Source of the DNA: Alphaproteobacteria bacterium
GTDB taxonomy: Bacteria > Myxococcota_A > UBA796 > GCA-2862545
Length of the DNA: 64,000 nucleotides
Reading direction: 5' to 3'
Assembly: GCA_020632875.1 (NCBI GenBank)
Contig: JACKET010000010.1
Location: 1-64,000, forward strand
Position numbers and translations under genes: made by a program. Positions 20,580 through 29,147 of the stretch are shown piece by piece (position 1 is the stretch's first letter; each line of letters begins with the position of its first letter). A model generated the notes under the pieces. That model ran no database searches. It worked only from the letters and a program-made list of their open reading frames with translations, and was not told the DNA's origin.

Positions 20580-22129
20580 CGCCCGTCGACCAGGGTGCCG
20601 ACGGGCTTCCAGTCGTCGGACCACAGCGTGAGGTCGGCCACCCGCCCGGCGGCGAGCTGGCCGACCCGCGTCTCGTCGTGCGCGGCGTACGCGGCGCCGG
20701 CGGTGAACGCCCCGACCGCCTCGGCGTCGGAGAACCGCTGCTCGGGGAACCACCCTCCCGCGGGGTTCCCGTCGGCGTCGGTGCGCGTCAGCGCGGCGTG
20801 CATGCCGAGCGCCGGCTCGTGCGACTCGACCGGGAAGTCGGACCCGAACGCCACGTGTGCGCCGGCCTTCCCGAGGGTCTGCCACGCGTAGGCCCAGCGC
20901 ACGCGCTCGGGGCCGAGCCGGGCTTCGGCCCAGGGCATGTCGGAGGTGGCGTGGGTCGGCTGCATCGACGCGATTGCGCCGAGCTCGGCGAAGCGCGGCA
21001 CGTCGGCGGGCGCCACGACCTGCGCGTGCTCGACGCGCAGCCGCACGCCGGCCTTGTCGGGATGCGCCGCGCGGGCGGCGGCGAACGCCTCGAGGGTCGC
21101 GTGCACCCCGGCGTCGCCGATCGCGTGGACCGCGAGCTGGGCGTCCTGGGCGACGAGGTCGGTCGCGAGCGCGGTCAGGGTCTCCTGGGAGTCGATGGGG
21201 GTGCCGCGGTGGCCCGGGCGATCGGCGTAGTCGGCCGACAGCCACGCACCCCGCGAGCCCAGCGCGCCGTCGGCGAACGCTTTCACGCCGACCACGCGCA
21301 CGCGGCCCTCGCCGAACGGGCCCGTCTCCACCAGGGTCTTCGCGGCATCCGTGCCCGGGCTGGCGTACACCCACAGGCGGATCGGCAGCTCACCGCGCGC
21401 GTCGAGCGCCTGGTACGCGGTGATCTCGGCATCGCCCGCCCCCATGACGTGCACGCCGGTGAGCCCCGCCTCCCGCGCGGCCTGCGTGCCCCGCTTCGCC
21501 CACGCCAGCCGCTCGGCGGCGGTGGGCTCGGGGGTGGGCACGAGATCCATGGCCGTGTCGACCAGCACGCCGAGCGGCGCGCCGTCCGCGCCCTTCAGGA
21601 TCTCGCCGCCCGCCGGGCTCGGCGTGTCGGCCGTGATGCCCGCCGCCGCGAGCGCCGCCGCATTCACCCAGACCGCGTGGCCGTCGACCCGGCGCAGCGC
21701 CGCCGGACGTTCGCCCGTGACCGCGTCGAGCTGTGCCGCCGTGGGCCAGTCGCCTTCGAGGTCGGACCAGTCGTTCTGATCCCAGCCGCGACCCAGGATC
21801 CAGCCGTCACCCGAGGCCGTGCGGACGGCCCCCAGCGTGGCTTCGAGCGTGGAGAGCCCCGTGAGATCGAGCTCGACGAGCTTTCGGCCCAGTCCCGACG
21901 GGTGCGCGTGGGCGTCGACGAAGCCCGCGGTGATCCGGGGCGCATCGACCACGACGGTGTCGGGCCCGATGTACGGCGTGGGGTCGTCGACGACGTCGCG
22001 GATCCGGCCCTCGGCGATCAGCACGGCCCCCGGCCGCCCTCCCGACGCGTCCCAGAGCTCCCCGCGGACGACGCGCTCGGCCGGCTCGATCCCCGTCCCG
22101 CAACCGAGCAGGCTCCACACCAGCACCAT
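20576..22129 (-). CDS. Lipoprotein amidohydrolase, YtcJ-like (amidohydrolase family 3)
   Basis: 517 aa. The start is a short lipoprotein signal with lipobox LLGC (Cys10). The TIM-barrel metal site is visible: HAH at 74-76 in GFVDAHAHPSG, HAIGDAG mid-protein, and GSDFPVE near residue 410. Members hydrolyse amide or C-N bonds in small molecules with bound zinc; the substrate of this group is usually unknown. A lipid anchor would place it in the periplasm or outer membrane, which is less usual for a YtcJ-type enzyme. It overlaps the downstream LOG-like gene and is divergent from the lipoprotein gene at 22222, with 92 bp between starts. Confidence 0.85.
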   Translation of the reverse strand: MVLVWSLLGCGTGIEPAERVVRGELWDASGGRPGAVLIAEGRIRDVVDDPTPYIGPDTVVVDAPRITAGFVDAHAHPSGLGRKLVELDLTGLSTLEATLGAVRTASGDGWILGRGWDQNDWSDLEGDWPTAAQLDAVTGERPAALRRVDGHAVWVNAAALAAAGITADTPSPAGGEILKGADGAPLGVLVDTAMDLVPTPEPTAAERLAWAKRGTQAAREAGLTGVHVMGAGDAEITAYQALDARGELPIRLWVYASPGTDAAKTLVETGPFGEGRVRVVGVKAFADGALGSRGAWLSADYADRPGHRGTPIDSQETLTALATDLVAQDAQLAVHAIGDAGVHATLEAFAAARAAHPDKAGVRLRVEHAQVVAPADVPRFAELGAIASMQPTHATSDMPWAEARLGPERVRWAYAWQTLGKAGAHVAFGSDFPVESHEPALGMHAALTRTDADGNPAGGWFPEQRFSDAEAVGAFTAGAAYAAHDETRVGQLAAGRVADLTLWSDDWKPVGTLVDGR

Positions 22130-22221
22130 CCGACCTCCGAGCCCGCCTCTGTAACAGACCGTAACGGCCGCACCAGCCGCGCTCTCTGCGCGTGACCCCT
22201 CAGCAGAAGGAGGTCTCCCCC

Positions 22222-24510
22222 ATGCGACTGACCCTCGCGCTCGCCCTGGTGCTCGCGGCCTGCAAGAGCGGCCCCGCCGACACCGACAACGCCGAGTCCG
22301 ACACCGACACCGACTCCGACGCCGATGCCGACACCGACACCGACGCGGACACCGACTCCGATGCCGACACCGACTCCGACTCCGACGCGGACGCCGATAC
22401 CGACACGGACACGGACTCCGACACCGATGCAGACGCCGACACGGACGCGGACACGGACTCCGATGCCGACACCGACACCGATCCGTGCACCACGCCGGTC
22501 CAGTGGTGGCCGGACGTCGACGCGGACGGCTTCGGGGACCCGAACGGCACCCCCGTCGAGGCCTGCGATGCCCCGTCCGGGCACGTCCAGGACGCCACGG
22601 ATTGCGACGACGACGCCGCGTCCGTGAACCCCGGAGCGACCGAGTCCTGCAACGGCACGGACGACGACTGCGACACCCTGACCGACGAAGACGTGCAGTC
22701 GACCTTCTACCTCGACGCCGACGGCGACGGGCACGGCGATGCCGCGCTCACGGCCGAGGCGTGCACCGCCCCCAGCGGACACGTCGCGGACGGAGACGAC
22801 TGCGACGATGCGGACGCGGCGCGCTTCCCGGGCAACCCCGAGATCTGCGATGCCCTCGACAACGACTGCGATTCCGCCGTCGACGACGGACTCCTCGAGG
22901 ACTGGTGGCCCGACGACGACGGCGACGGGTACGGCGATCCGTCCGTCGCGCCGGTGTCCACCTGCGACGGCCCTCCGTCCGGCCACGTCGCGGACGCCAC
23001 CGACTGCGACGACACCGATGCCGCGAACTTCCCCGGCAACCCCGAGATCTGCGACGGCGCGGACAACGACTGCGACACGGTCGTCGACGACGGGCTCCTG
23101 GCGACGTGGTACCCCGACGCGGACGCCGACGGCTTCGGCGACGCCATCAGCGTCGGCGAGCTCACGTGCGCGCCCGCCGCGGGCTGGCTCCTCGACCACA
23201 CCGACTGCGAGGACCACGACGCGTTCGTGTACCCCGGAGCGCCCCCGCGCTGCGACGGCCTCGACACGGCCTGCGCGGGCGCGGTGGAGGAGCTGGAGCT
23301 GCCCGACCCGATGCTGTACCCCACCGTCCAGGACGCGGTGAACGCGGCGGTCGACGGCGACCTCCTCTGCCTCCAGGCCGACACGTACCCGGGGCGCGTG
23401 AACACCGGCGCGAAGGCCATCACGATCGAAGGGGTCGGCGGATACGCCGAGCTGGACGGGCTGTTCCAGGGCAATGTGCTCCGCGCGGACGGCGCGGGCG
23501 GGCTGGTGCTGCGGCACGTCGCGCTGTTCAACGGGGTGGCGACGAACGGCGCCGGCCTGCGGCTCGCGGGCGGCACCATCACGCTCGACGACGTGTGGGT
23601 GCGGGACAATGCGTGCACGAACCAGGCGTGCAAGGGCACCGGCATCTACATGACCAGCGGGGCGAACGTCACGATGCGCAACGTCCTGGTCGAGCGCAAC
23701 ACCGCCATGACGGTGGGCGCCGAGGTCCTCGAGGGCGCGGGGCTCTACAGCTACTACAGCACCCTCACCGCGGACGGGCTCGACTTCTACGACAACCTCG
23801 CCGAAGGCGCCGCCTGGATGGACGGCACGGCGTACGTCCAGATCGGCGGTACCGCGTCCGTGCGGGACTTCGTCGCCGCCGGCAACGTCGCGAAGGCGCC
23901 GAACCAGCCGCGCGGAGCGGCGATCCGCGTCTACCAGGGCGACCTCGACCTCACCGGCGCCCTGATCACCGACAACACGATCGACGGGAGCCCCAACGCG
24001 GGCGGCGTGATCGCGCTGCTCTCGTCGGGGACCACCAACCTCGAGAACGCGCTCGTCGTCGACAACCAGGTGGTCAACAGCACGCAGTCCTACGGCATCG
24101 GGCTCTACATGTTCGGCCACACCGCGACGGTGACGAACTCGACGATCGCGGGGAACCACACGACCGCGCCGAGCTCGTACGGGCTGGCTGTGCACCTGTT
24201 CCCCAACAGCACCGCGACCTTCCTGAACACCGACGTGTCGGGCAACACCGGCGCGGCGCCGAACGGACACGTCCGCGCCCAGGGCACCGCCGTGCTGACG
24301 GCCTCCTACAGCAACTTCTGGCCGAACGCGTTCGACAGCATGACGAGCCCGGTCGGGAGCAACGGCAACGTGAGCGTGGACCCGCTCTACGGGGCCGACT
24401 GGACGCTGCCGGCGGCCTCGCCACTCGTGGACGCCGGCGACCCGGCCGTGCTCGACCTCGACGCCACGCGCAGCGACATCGGCCACCTCGGCGGCCCGAA
24501 CGGTCAGTGA
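22222..24510 (+). CDS. Asp-linker lipoprotein with MopE-like repeats and beta-helix domain
   Basis: 762 aa. Lipoprotein signal with lipobox LAAC (Cys14), then ~65 residues of D-T/D-S/D-A linker. Four MopE-like units follow, each with a Cys-Asp core (DCDDDAASVNPGATE, DCDDADAARFPGNPE, DNDCDTVVDDG), ending near residue 355. A right-handed beta helix covers ~370-740 (LFNGVATNGAGLRLAGGT, VRDFVAAGNVAKA). ATG 22222 has a near-perfect Shine-Dalgarno (AGAAGGAGGT) 7 nt upstream, unusual in this window and suggesting strong expression. Surface-exposed lipoprotein; polysaccharide or metal binding is inferred from the modules. Confidence 0.82.
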   Translation: MRLTLALALVLAACKSGPADTDNAESDTDTDSDADADTDTDADTDSDADTDSDSDADADTDTDTDSDTDADADTDADTDSDADTDTDPCTTPVQWWPDVDADGFGDPNGTPVEACDAPSGHVQDATDCDDDAASVNPGATESCNGTDDDCDTLTDEDVQSTFYLDADGDGHGDAALTAEACTAPSGHVADGDDCDDADAARFPGNPEICDALDNDCDSAVDDGLLEDWWPDDDGDGYGDPSVAPVSTCDGPPSGHVADATDCDDTDAANFPGNPEICDGADNDCDTVVDDGLLATWYPDADADGFGDAISVGELTCAPAAGWLLDHTDCEDHDAFVYPGAPPRCDGLDTACAGAVEELELPDPMLYPTVQDAVNAAVDGDLLCLQADTYPGRVNTGAKAITIEGVGGYAELDGLFQGNVLRADGAGGLVLRHVALFNGVATNGAGLRLAGGTITLDDVWVRDNACTNQACKGTGIYMTSGANVTMRNVLVERNTAMTVGAEVLEGAGLYSYYSTLTADGLDFYDNLAEGAAWMDGTAYVQIGGTASVRDFVAAGNVAKAPNQPRGAAIRVYQGDLDLTGALITDNTIDGSPNAGGVIALLSSGTTNLENALVVDNQVVNSTQSYGIGLYMFGHTATVTNSTIAGNHTTAPSSYGLAVHLFPNSTATFLNTDVSGNTGAAPNGHVRAQGTAVLTASYSNFWPNAFDSMTSPVGSNGNVSVDPLYGADWTLPAASPLVDAGDPAVLDLDATRSDIGHLGGPNGQ
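22296..22484 (+). repeat. Asp-rich coding repeat near lipoprotein N-terminus
   Basis: 6-nt units encoding D-T, D-S and D-A directly after the lipid-anchored cysteine, so here the linker is a membrane-proximal spacer. In the genes at 8427 and 10943 the same type of repeat sits next to the C-terminal anchor. Confidence 0.85.
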
Positions 24511-24512
24511 AC

Positions 24513-24585
24513 GTAGCGGGTAGCGGGTCGAGCCCTTCTGCTCCCCAACCCCGGGCGGGCTCCTCCTTCTCCCGCTACCCGCTAC
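24513..24585. terminator. Long inverted repeat between convergent genes, possible bidirectional terminator
   Basis: A perfect 15-bp inverted repeat (GTAGCGGGTAGCGGG at 24513-24527, its complement at 24571-24585) encloses 43 nt holding a nested 6-bp dyad (GAGCCC/GGGCTC). It fills almost exactly the gap between the stop at 24510 and the convergent stop at 24587. There is no T-tract, so if it terminates transcription it is not a classic intrinsic terminator. Confidence 0.5.
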
Positions 24586-24586
24586 C

Positions 24587-25501
24587 TCACTTCTCGAGGC
24601 AGCAGCGCACCAGGAGCGCGAGCAGGCGCTCCGACTCCACGGGGTCGAGCGCGAGGATGGCGTCGCGGTCGAGGCCCCGGTCGACGCGTCCCGGCCCGAG
24701 GCGCTCGATCTCCGCCAGCACGCGCTCCCGTTCGGCGCCCTGGACGCGCGGGAGGAGGTGGAACAGCGTCAGGGTGTCGGTCGGACGGGCGAGGCGGAGG
24801 AGGTCGTCCATCGCGCCGTCCGGATCGGACTCCGCGCGGTCGGCGGCCGCGGAGAAGGCCGTCGACGCGGTGAGATAGCGCGGCAGGCCGGGAGGCTCGC
24901 CGGTGCGCATGGGCGCCCAGCTGCCCTGGACCACGGTGGTCGTGCCGTGCGCGCCCTCCAGCGCGACCCAGCCGGACTGCACGGTCAGGCGGCCCGCGCC
25001 GTCCGCGTCGATCGCGAGGTCGTACTCGCAGCCGAGGTCCACCGCGTCGGCCGCGGGGGTCTCGACCACGAGCAGGCGCGGAGGCGCCACGACGCTCGCG
25101 TGGATGGCGCCGCGCTCGAGCTCGAGGCGGTGCTCGCGCTCGCCGGTGGCCTTGATGCGCACGCGCGAGGCGGGGGCGACGTCGATGTGCCCGATGTCGG
25201 CGACCTGGAGGCGCGTGGGCTCGGACGCGTCGAGCCACTCGCCCACGGCGAGCGTGCATTGCGGACAGCTGGCGCTCTCGAGCGTCCATCCCGCTTCGCT
25301 GCCGGGGAACAGCGCCCAGGCGAGGCCGGCGACGATCAGGACCGACGCCGCGAGCAGCAGCGGGCCCCAACCGCGGCCACGTCGGGGCTCTCGCGCCTCC
25401 GGAGCCTCCCGATCGTAGCGGTGCTCGCGGAGCAGCCCTTCCAGACGGGCGACTTCGGGGTCGACCTCGCCGGAGCCGTCCCAGAGGTAGTCGTCACCCA
25501 T
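24587..25501 (-). CDS. FecR-like anti-sigma/sensor membrane protein
   Basis: 304 aa. Residues 1-45 are charged and cytoplasmic, 46-66 form one transmembrane helix (LLLAASVLIVAGLAWALF), and the outside part carries a FecR-like beta domain (LQVADIGHIDVAPASRVRI, HRLELERGAIHASVVAPPRLLVVETPAADAVDLGCEYDLAI). FecR-type proteins hold or activate an ECF sigma factor in response to a signal at the envelope. The start ATG at 25501 overlaps the sigma-factor stop at 25494 by 8 nt, so the two form a pair. The C-terminal ~90 residues are helical and not recognised. Confidence 0.82.
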   Translation of the reverse strand: MGDDYLWDGSGEVDPEVARLEGLLREHRYDREAPEAREPRRGRGWGPLLLAASVLIVAGLAWALFPGSEAGWTLESASCPQCTLAVGEWLDASEPTRLQVADIGHIDVAPASRVRIKATGEREHRLELERGAIHASVVAPPRLLVVETPAADAVDLGCEYDLAIDADGAGRLTVQSGWVALEGAHGTTTVVQGSWAPMRTGEPPGLPRYLTASTAFSAAADRAESDPDGAMDDLLRLARPTDTLTLFHLLPRVQGAERERVLAEIERLGPGRVDRGLDRDAILALDPVESERLLALLVRCCLEK

Positions 25502-26057
25502 CGCTCACCCCCAGCTCCTCCTTGAGCTGCTTCATGCCCTTGTGCAGGTTCACGCGCACGGACCCGTGCGTCATGCCGAGCCGCTCGGCGATCTCGGGAC
25601 CGGTGAGGCCCTCGACGAGCCGCAGGGTCAGCGGAACGGCATAGGCCTCGGGCAACCTCCGGATCGCGGCGAGCACCTGCTCGGCCTCGGCGGTCCGGCG
25701 GGGCTCGACGCTGGCTTCCGGCGCCTGGTCGAGCGCCACGACCTTCCGGTTGGCGCGGTGCCAGTCGACGGCGAGGTTGCGGGCGATCTGGAGCACCCAG
25801 CCGCCGAACGCGCCGTCCTCGCGCAGGCCCGAGAGGCGCTCGAGCACCGTGAGGAAGGTCTCCTGGACCAGATCCGCGGCGATGCCGGGCGGGACGCGGG
25901 CCAACAGCACGCCGTGCACGACGCGCGCATAGCGGCCGTGCAGCGCGACGAACGCGGTGCGGTCGCCCTCCCGAGCACGCGCGACCAGGCCCTGCTCGTC
26001 CGTGACGGGCCGGTCGGCGGCGGGAATCGGGCTTCGGACGGCCAGGAGCGCTCCCAG
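25494..26057 (-). CDS. ECF RNA polymerase sigma factor, full-length frame lacks an ATG/GTG start
   Basis: Region 2 (GLVARAREGDRTAFVALHG, DLVQETFLTVLERL, WVLQIARNLAVDWHR) and region 4 (RRLPEAYAVPLTLRLVEGLTGPEIAERLGM, VRVNLHKGMKQL) are both present. The first ATG/GTG in frame is GTG 25919, which would cut region 2 in half. The frame is open upstream to ~26135 with no ATG, GTG or TTG. CTG codons at 26057 (GGAGG just upstream) or 26045, or ATT at 26027, are the only candidates. I give 26057 as the best guess; a frameshift in the assembly is the alternative. The gene pairs with the FecR-like gene downstream. Confidence 0.72.
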   Translation of the reverse strand: MGALLAVRSPIPAADRPVTDEQGLVARAREGDRTAFVALHGRYARVVHGVLLARVPPGIAADLVQETFLTVLERLSGLREDGAFGGWVLQIARNLAVDWHRANRKVVALDQAPEASVEPRRTAEAEQVLAAIRRLPEAYAVPLTLRLVEGLTGPEIAERLGMTHGSVRVNLHKGMKQLKEELGVSDG

Positions 26058-26127
26058 GTTCGCCTCCGTCCACAGGACGGCGCGAAGCCGGGAGGTGTTA
26101 GCCGATTGGTCGTCCGGGGTCCGAGGC

Positions 26128-26139
26128 TTGACGTGTCAA
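26128..26139. promoter_or_regulatory. Dyad TTGAC-GT-GTCAA upstream of the sigma factor
   Basis: A 5-bp inverted repeat with 2-nt spacer lies ~70-80 bp upstream of the likely sigma-factor start. Read on the minus strand it contains TTGACA, the -35 consensus, but no convincing -10 follows at 16-18 bp. It could be an operator. Nothing else was seen in the surrounding gap 26058-26227. Confidence 0.3.
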
Positions 26140-26227
26140 CCGAGAAGTAGAACGAGCTGAACACCGCGTCGAATGCAGACTCACGCGATGTTCGGGTTCG
26201 CTCTGACACCGGATTCGGTGAGGTGGC

Positions 26228-27838
26228 TCACACCCGCCGACGGCGGAAGAACAGCGGCGGAAGCAGGAGCACCGCGAACGTCGCACCGGCGCCGGTGGCC
26301 GTGCAGCCCTTGGGGCCCTCTTCGTCATCGCCGGTGTCCTCGTCGGTGTCGCCGGGACCACACCCGATCTCCGCGCCGTCGCAGTCCTGGTCGATGCCGT
26401 CGCAGGGGTCGGGAGCCCCCGGGAACACCGACGGATCGGAGTCGTCGCAGTCTCCGGGCTCGGCCCAGCCGTCCCCGTCGAGGTCCGTGTCGGGAACGCA
26501 GTTCGGGTCCACCAGACCATCACAGTCGTTGTCGACCCCGTCGCAGATCTCGGCCGCCGCCGGGTTCACGGAGGGGTCGGTGTCGTCGCAGTCCACGTTG
26601 CCCGCGAAGCCGTCGCCGTCCCGGTCGTCGTCGGTGCCTCCGCCCCCGTCGACGCCGTCGCAGTCCTGGTCGATGCCGTCGTTCGGGATCTCGGGGGCGC
26701 CGGGGAACACCAACGCATCGAGGTCGTCGCAGTCGACGGGCGCGGGGAAGCCGTCGCCGTCGAGGTCGGACTGGGTGCCGGGCTCGTCGGGGTCGAGGTA
26801 CGCGGGGATCCCGTCGCCGTCGGCATCGACGATGCCCTCGACGATCGTGGGGATGCCGTCGTTGTCGTCGTCGGGGTCGAGGTAGTCCGGGATGCCGTCC
26901 TGGTCCCAGTCGCGGCTCGGCGCGCCCTCCTGGCCGTCGGAGATGCCGTCGCCATCGGCGTCGAAGGGATTGGAGCCCTCGTCCACCTGGCCGTCGCAGT
27001 CGTTGTCGAGCCCGTCGGGGACCTCGGGGGCCCCGGGGTGGACGGCCGGATTCGAGTCGTCGCAGTCGCCGCCCTGCGCCGTGAAGCCGTCGTTGTCGAG
27101 GTCGGTGCCTCCCCCGCCCTGCTCGTCGAAGTCCAGGTAGGCGGGGATCCCGTCTCCGTCGGCGTCGACGGCGCCCTCGACGATCGTGGGGATGCCGTCG
27201 TTGTCGTCGTCGACATCGAGGTAGTCGGGGATGCCGTCCTGGTCCGTGTCCAGGTTCGGGGCACCCTCCTGGCCGTCGGAGATGCCGTCTCCATCGGCAT
27301 CGAACGACGTGCCGCCCCCGTTGTCGACGAGCCCGTCGCAGTCGTTGTCGATGCCGTCGATCACCTCGGGGGCGCCAGGGTAGACGGACGCATCGTTGTC
27401 GTCGCAGTCGCCCCCGCCCGCGGCGAACCCGTCGCCGTCGGCATCCTGGATCGGCACGCTCCCGCCGCCCTCGTCGGGGTCGAGGAACGCGGGGACCCCG
27501 TCCCCGTCGGCATCGATGAACGGGCCCGCCTGGGAGGAGAAGTCCACCTCGTCGGGGTCGCTCACGCCGTCGCCATCGGTGTCGGCGGAGAACGGGTCCA
27601 TCCCGATGCTGTTCTCGAAGTTGTTCGGCAGGCCGTCGCCGTCGGAGTCGAGCATCGGGCCGTCGAAGCCGTTGCAGTCGCTGTCGACCCCGTCCGCGAA
27701 GACGTCGGGGGCGCCGAGATACACCGTGGGATCGGCGTCGTTGCAGTCCCAGGCGGCATCGAAGCCGTCTCCGTCGGCGTCTGCGGCGTAGGCCCCGAGC
27801 GGGGCGATGAAGGCGAGGGCGATGGGCAGGCGGTACAT
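26228..27838 (-). CDS. Secreted MopE/TSP3-type calcium-repeat protein with C-terminal anchor
   Basis: 536 aa. Signal peptide (YRLPIALAFIAPLGAYA), then at least six Cys-Asp MopE-like units (WDCNDADPTVYLGAPD, GDCDDNDASVYPGAPE, DCDDSDPSVFPGAPD) interleaved with TSP3-like DADGDGIP repeats. The tail is Cys, hydrophobic stretch and FFRRRRV, matching MYXO-CTERM-type signals apart from an extra terminal Val. GGAGGAAAC ahead of ATG 27838 is a strong ribosome-binding site. Nearly all of the protein is acidic metal-binding repeat with no enzyme domain. It sits between two sigma-factor operons, so it may be a target of one; that is inference from position. Confidence 0.82.
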   Translation of the reverse strand: MYRLPIALAFIAPLGAYAADADGDGFDAAWDCNDADPTVYLGAPDVFADGVDSDCNGFDGPMLDSDGDGLPNNFENSIGMDPFSADTDGDGVSDPDEVDFSSQAGPFIDADGDGVPAFLDPDEGGGSVPIQDADGDGFAAGGGDCDDNDASVYPGAPEVIDGIDNDCDGLVDNGGGTSFDADGDGISDGQEGAPNLDTDQDGIPDYLDVDDDNDGIPTIVEGAVDADGDGIPAYLDFDEQGGGGTDLDNDGFTAQGGDCDDSNPAVHPGAPEVPDGLDNDCDGQVDEGSNPFDADGDGISDGQEGAPSRDWDQDGIPDYLDPDDDNDGIPTIVEGIVDADGDGIPAYLDPDEPGTQSDLDGDGFPAPVDCDDLDALVFPGAPEIPNDGIDQDCDGVDGGGGTDDDRDGDGFAGNVDCDDTDPSVNPAAAEICDGVDNDCDGLVDPNCVPDTDLDGDGWAEPGDCDDSDPSVFPGAPDPCDGIDQDCDGAEIGCGPGDTDEDTGDDEEGPKGCTATGAGATFAVLLLPPLFFRRRRV

Positions 27839-27879
27839 GTTTCCTCCGTCGCTCTCCAGAACGGACGGGCGCCGGATCC

Positions 27880-27903
27880 GTGGACTGGTTTTTTCTGGTC
27901 CAC
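27880..27903. promoter_or_regulatory. GTGGAC/GTCCAC dyad with T6 loop in divergent promoter region
   Basis: A 6-bp inverted repeat with a 12-nt T-rich loop in the 95-bp gap between the divergent starts 27838 and 27934. The gap is AT-richer than its surroundings. It may be an operator or part of a promoter for the sigma-factor operon or the MopE-type gene. Confidence 0.35.
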
Positions 27904-27933
27904 ATCTTCGCGCGCCGCGCGTTCTGATGCCTG

Positions 27934-28482
27934 ATGATGCCCGCGACCGCCCCCGCCAGCGACGCCGATCTCGTCCTCGCCTTCCAGAACGGCGACGACA
28001 GCGCATTCGCCGAGCTGTACGCGCGCTGGCGCCCCCGGGCGACCGCCTACGCGGTGCGGATGGTCGGTAGCCCCGAAGAGGCGGAAGAGCTCGTGACCGA
28101 GGCCTTCGTGACGCTGGTGGAGGGCCGCTTCGCGCCCACGGGCAGCTTCCGGAGCTACCTGTTCACGGTGCTCCAGCGGAAGTGCCTCGACCACCTCCGC
28201 CGCCGCGGCACCCGCGGGAAGGTACTGCCCCTGCTGGCCCCCGAGCCCGTCGAGCCCGATCTCGAAGGCGCCATCGACGGCTTCCGCGATCGGCGCCGCG
28301 TCGAGGCCGCCCTGCAGTCCCTGCCCGACGAGCACCGCTCGGTCGTGCTCCTCTACTACGCGCACGGGCTCGCGAGCCGCGAGGTCGCCGAGGCCACGGG
28401 GCTCTCCGACCAGCAGGTCCGCAGCAAGCTCTCCTACGCGCGAAAGACCCTGAAGACGCTCCTCGAGAGGGAGGACCCATGA
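27934..28482 (+). CDS. ECF RNA polymerase sigma factor
   Basis: 182 aa. Region 2 (DADLVLAFQNGDDSAFAELY, AEELVTEAFVTLVEG, FTVLQRKCLDHLRRRG) and region 4 (LQSLPDEHRSVVLLYYAHGLASREVAEATGL, VRSKLSYARKTLKTLL) are complete. It directs RNA polymerase to a private set of promoters. Two ATGs in tandem (27934, 27937) make either possible. Its stop overlaps the start of the anti-sigma-like gene by 4 nt (ATGA), and the third gene encodes a caspase-like lipoprotein, so all three are one operon. Autoregulation through the dyad at 27880 is possible but not shown. Confidence 0.9.
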   Translation: MMPATAPASDADLVLAFQNGDDSAFAELYARWRPRATAYAVRMVGSPEEAEELVTEAFVTLVEGRFAPTGSFRSYLFTVLQRKCLDHLRRRGTRGKVLPLLAPEPVEPDLEGAIDGFRDRRRVEAALQSLPDEHRSVVLLYYAHGLASREVAEATGLSDQQVRSKLSYARKTLKTLLEREDP

Positions 28483-29147
28483 CCCCCGATCCCCGAGACC
28501 TGATCGGCCTCCGCGACGACGACCTCGATCCGAGCGAGCAGGCCGCGCTCGAAGCGCTGTTGGCGCGCGATCCCGCGGCGCGCACCGAGCACGCCGACGC
28601 CCGCGCCCTCGAAGAGGTGCTCGGCGCCATGCCCCCGGTGTCCGCGGGCCCGTCCGCCGCGGAGATCCTCCAGCGCGCGCGGTCGAAGCCGCCCATCGAG
28701 CCGCCCGCGCGATCCGGGTGGGGATGGGCCGCGGGCCTGCTCGCGGTCGCGGCGGCGGCGGTCGTCGCGGTGGGCCTGTCGACCGGAGACGGCACGCGGA
28801 CGCGCGGGTCGGGTGTCGACGCGGACGTCGCGCTGCGCGCGGTCGCGGAGGGGCGCGGGGTCCGCGAGCTGTCGGACGGCGGGGCCCTCTCGCAGGGCGA
28901 GGCGGTCGTGTTCCACGTCCAGACCACGCGCGCCGGCAGCCTGACACTGGTGGAGCACGGTCCCGCCGGGGCGAAGGAGGTGCTGCGGTGGCACGCCGAC
29001 GCCGGGAGCGCGGCCCTCGGCGGCAACACGCCCCTCGCGTGGACGCCCGACGACGCGGCCGGCGGGCAGCGGCGCTACGTGGTGGAATGGTGCGAAGACG
29101 AAGGAGGCACGTGCGTGTCGGACTCGCTGGTCCTGCACTGGCCCTGA
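28479..29147 (+). CDS. Probable anti-sigma factor, single-pass membrane protein
   Basis: 222 aa. The N-terminal ~75 residues are charged and helical (DLDPSEQAALEALLARDPAART), like the cytoplasmic sigma-binding part of anti-sigma factors, but the HxxxCxxC zinc motif is absent. One transmembrane helix lies near residues 85-105 (WAAGLLAVAAAAVVAVGL). The outside domain of ~110 residues (GEAVVFHVQTTRAGSLTLVEHGP) looks like a small beta sandwich ending in two cysteines. ATG 28479 overlaps the sigma stop (ATGA). The role is inferred mainly from the coupling to the sigma gene and the topology. Confidence 0.72.
   Translation: MTPDPRDLIGLRDDDLDPSEQAALEALLARDPAARTEHADARALEEVLGAMPPVSAGPSAAEILQRARSKPPIEPPARSGWGWAAGLLAVAAAAVVAVGLSTGDGTRTRGSGVDADVALRAVAEGRGVRELSDGGALSQGEAVVFHVQTTRAGSLTLVEHGPAGAKEVLRWHADAGSAALGGNTPLAWTPDDAAGGQRRYVVEWCEDEGGTCVSDSLVLHWP

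Noticed and set aside
24511..24586. tRNA or small RNA between convergent genes
   Set aside because: No cloverleaf; the inverted repeat explains the structure.
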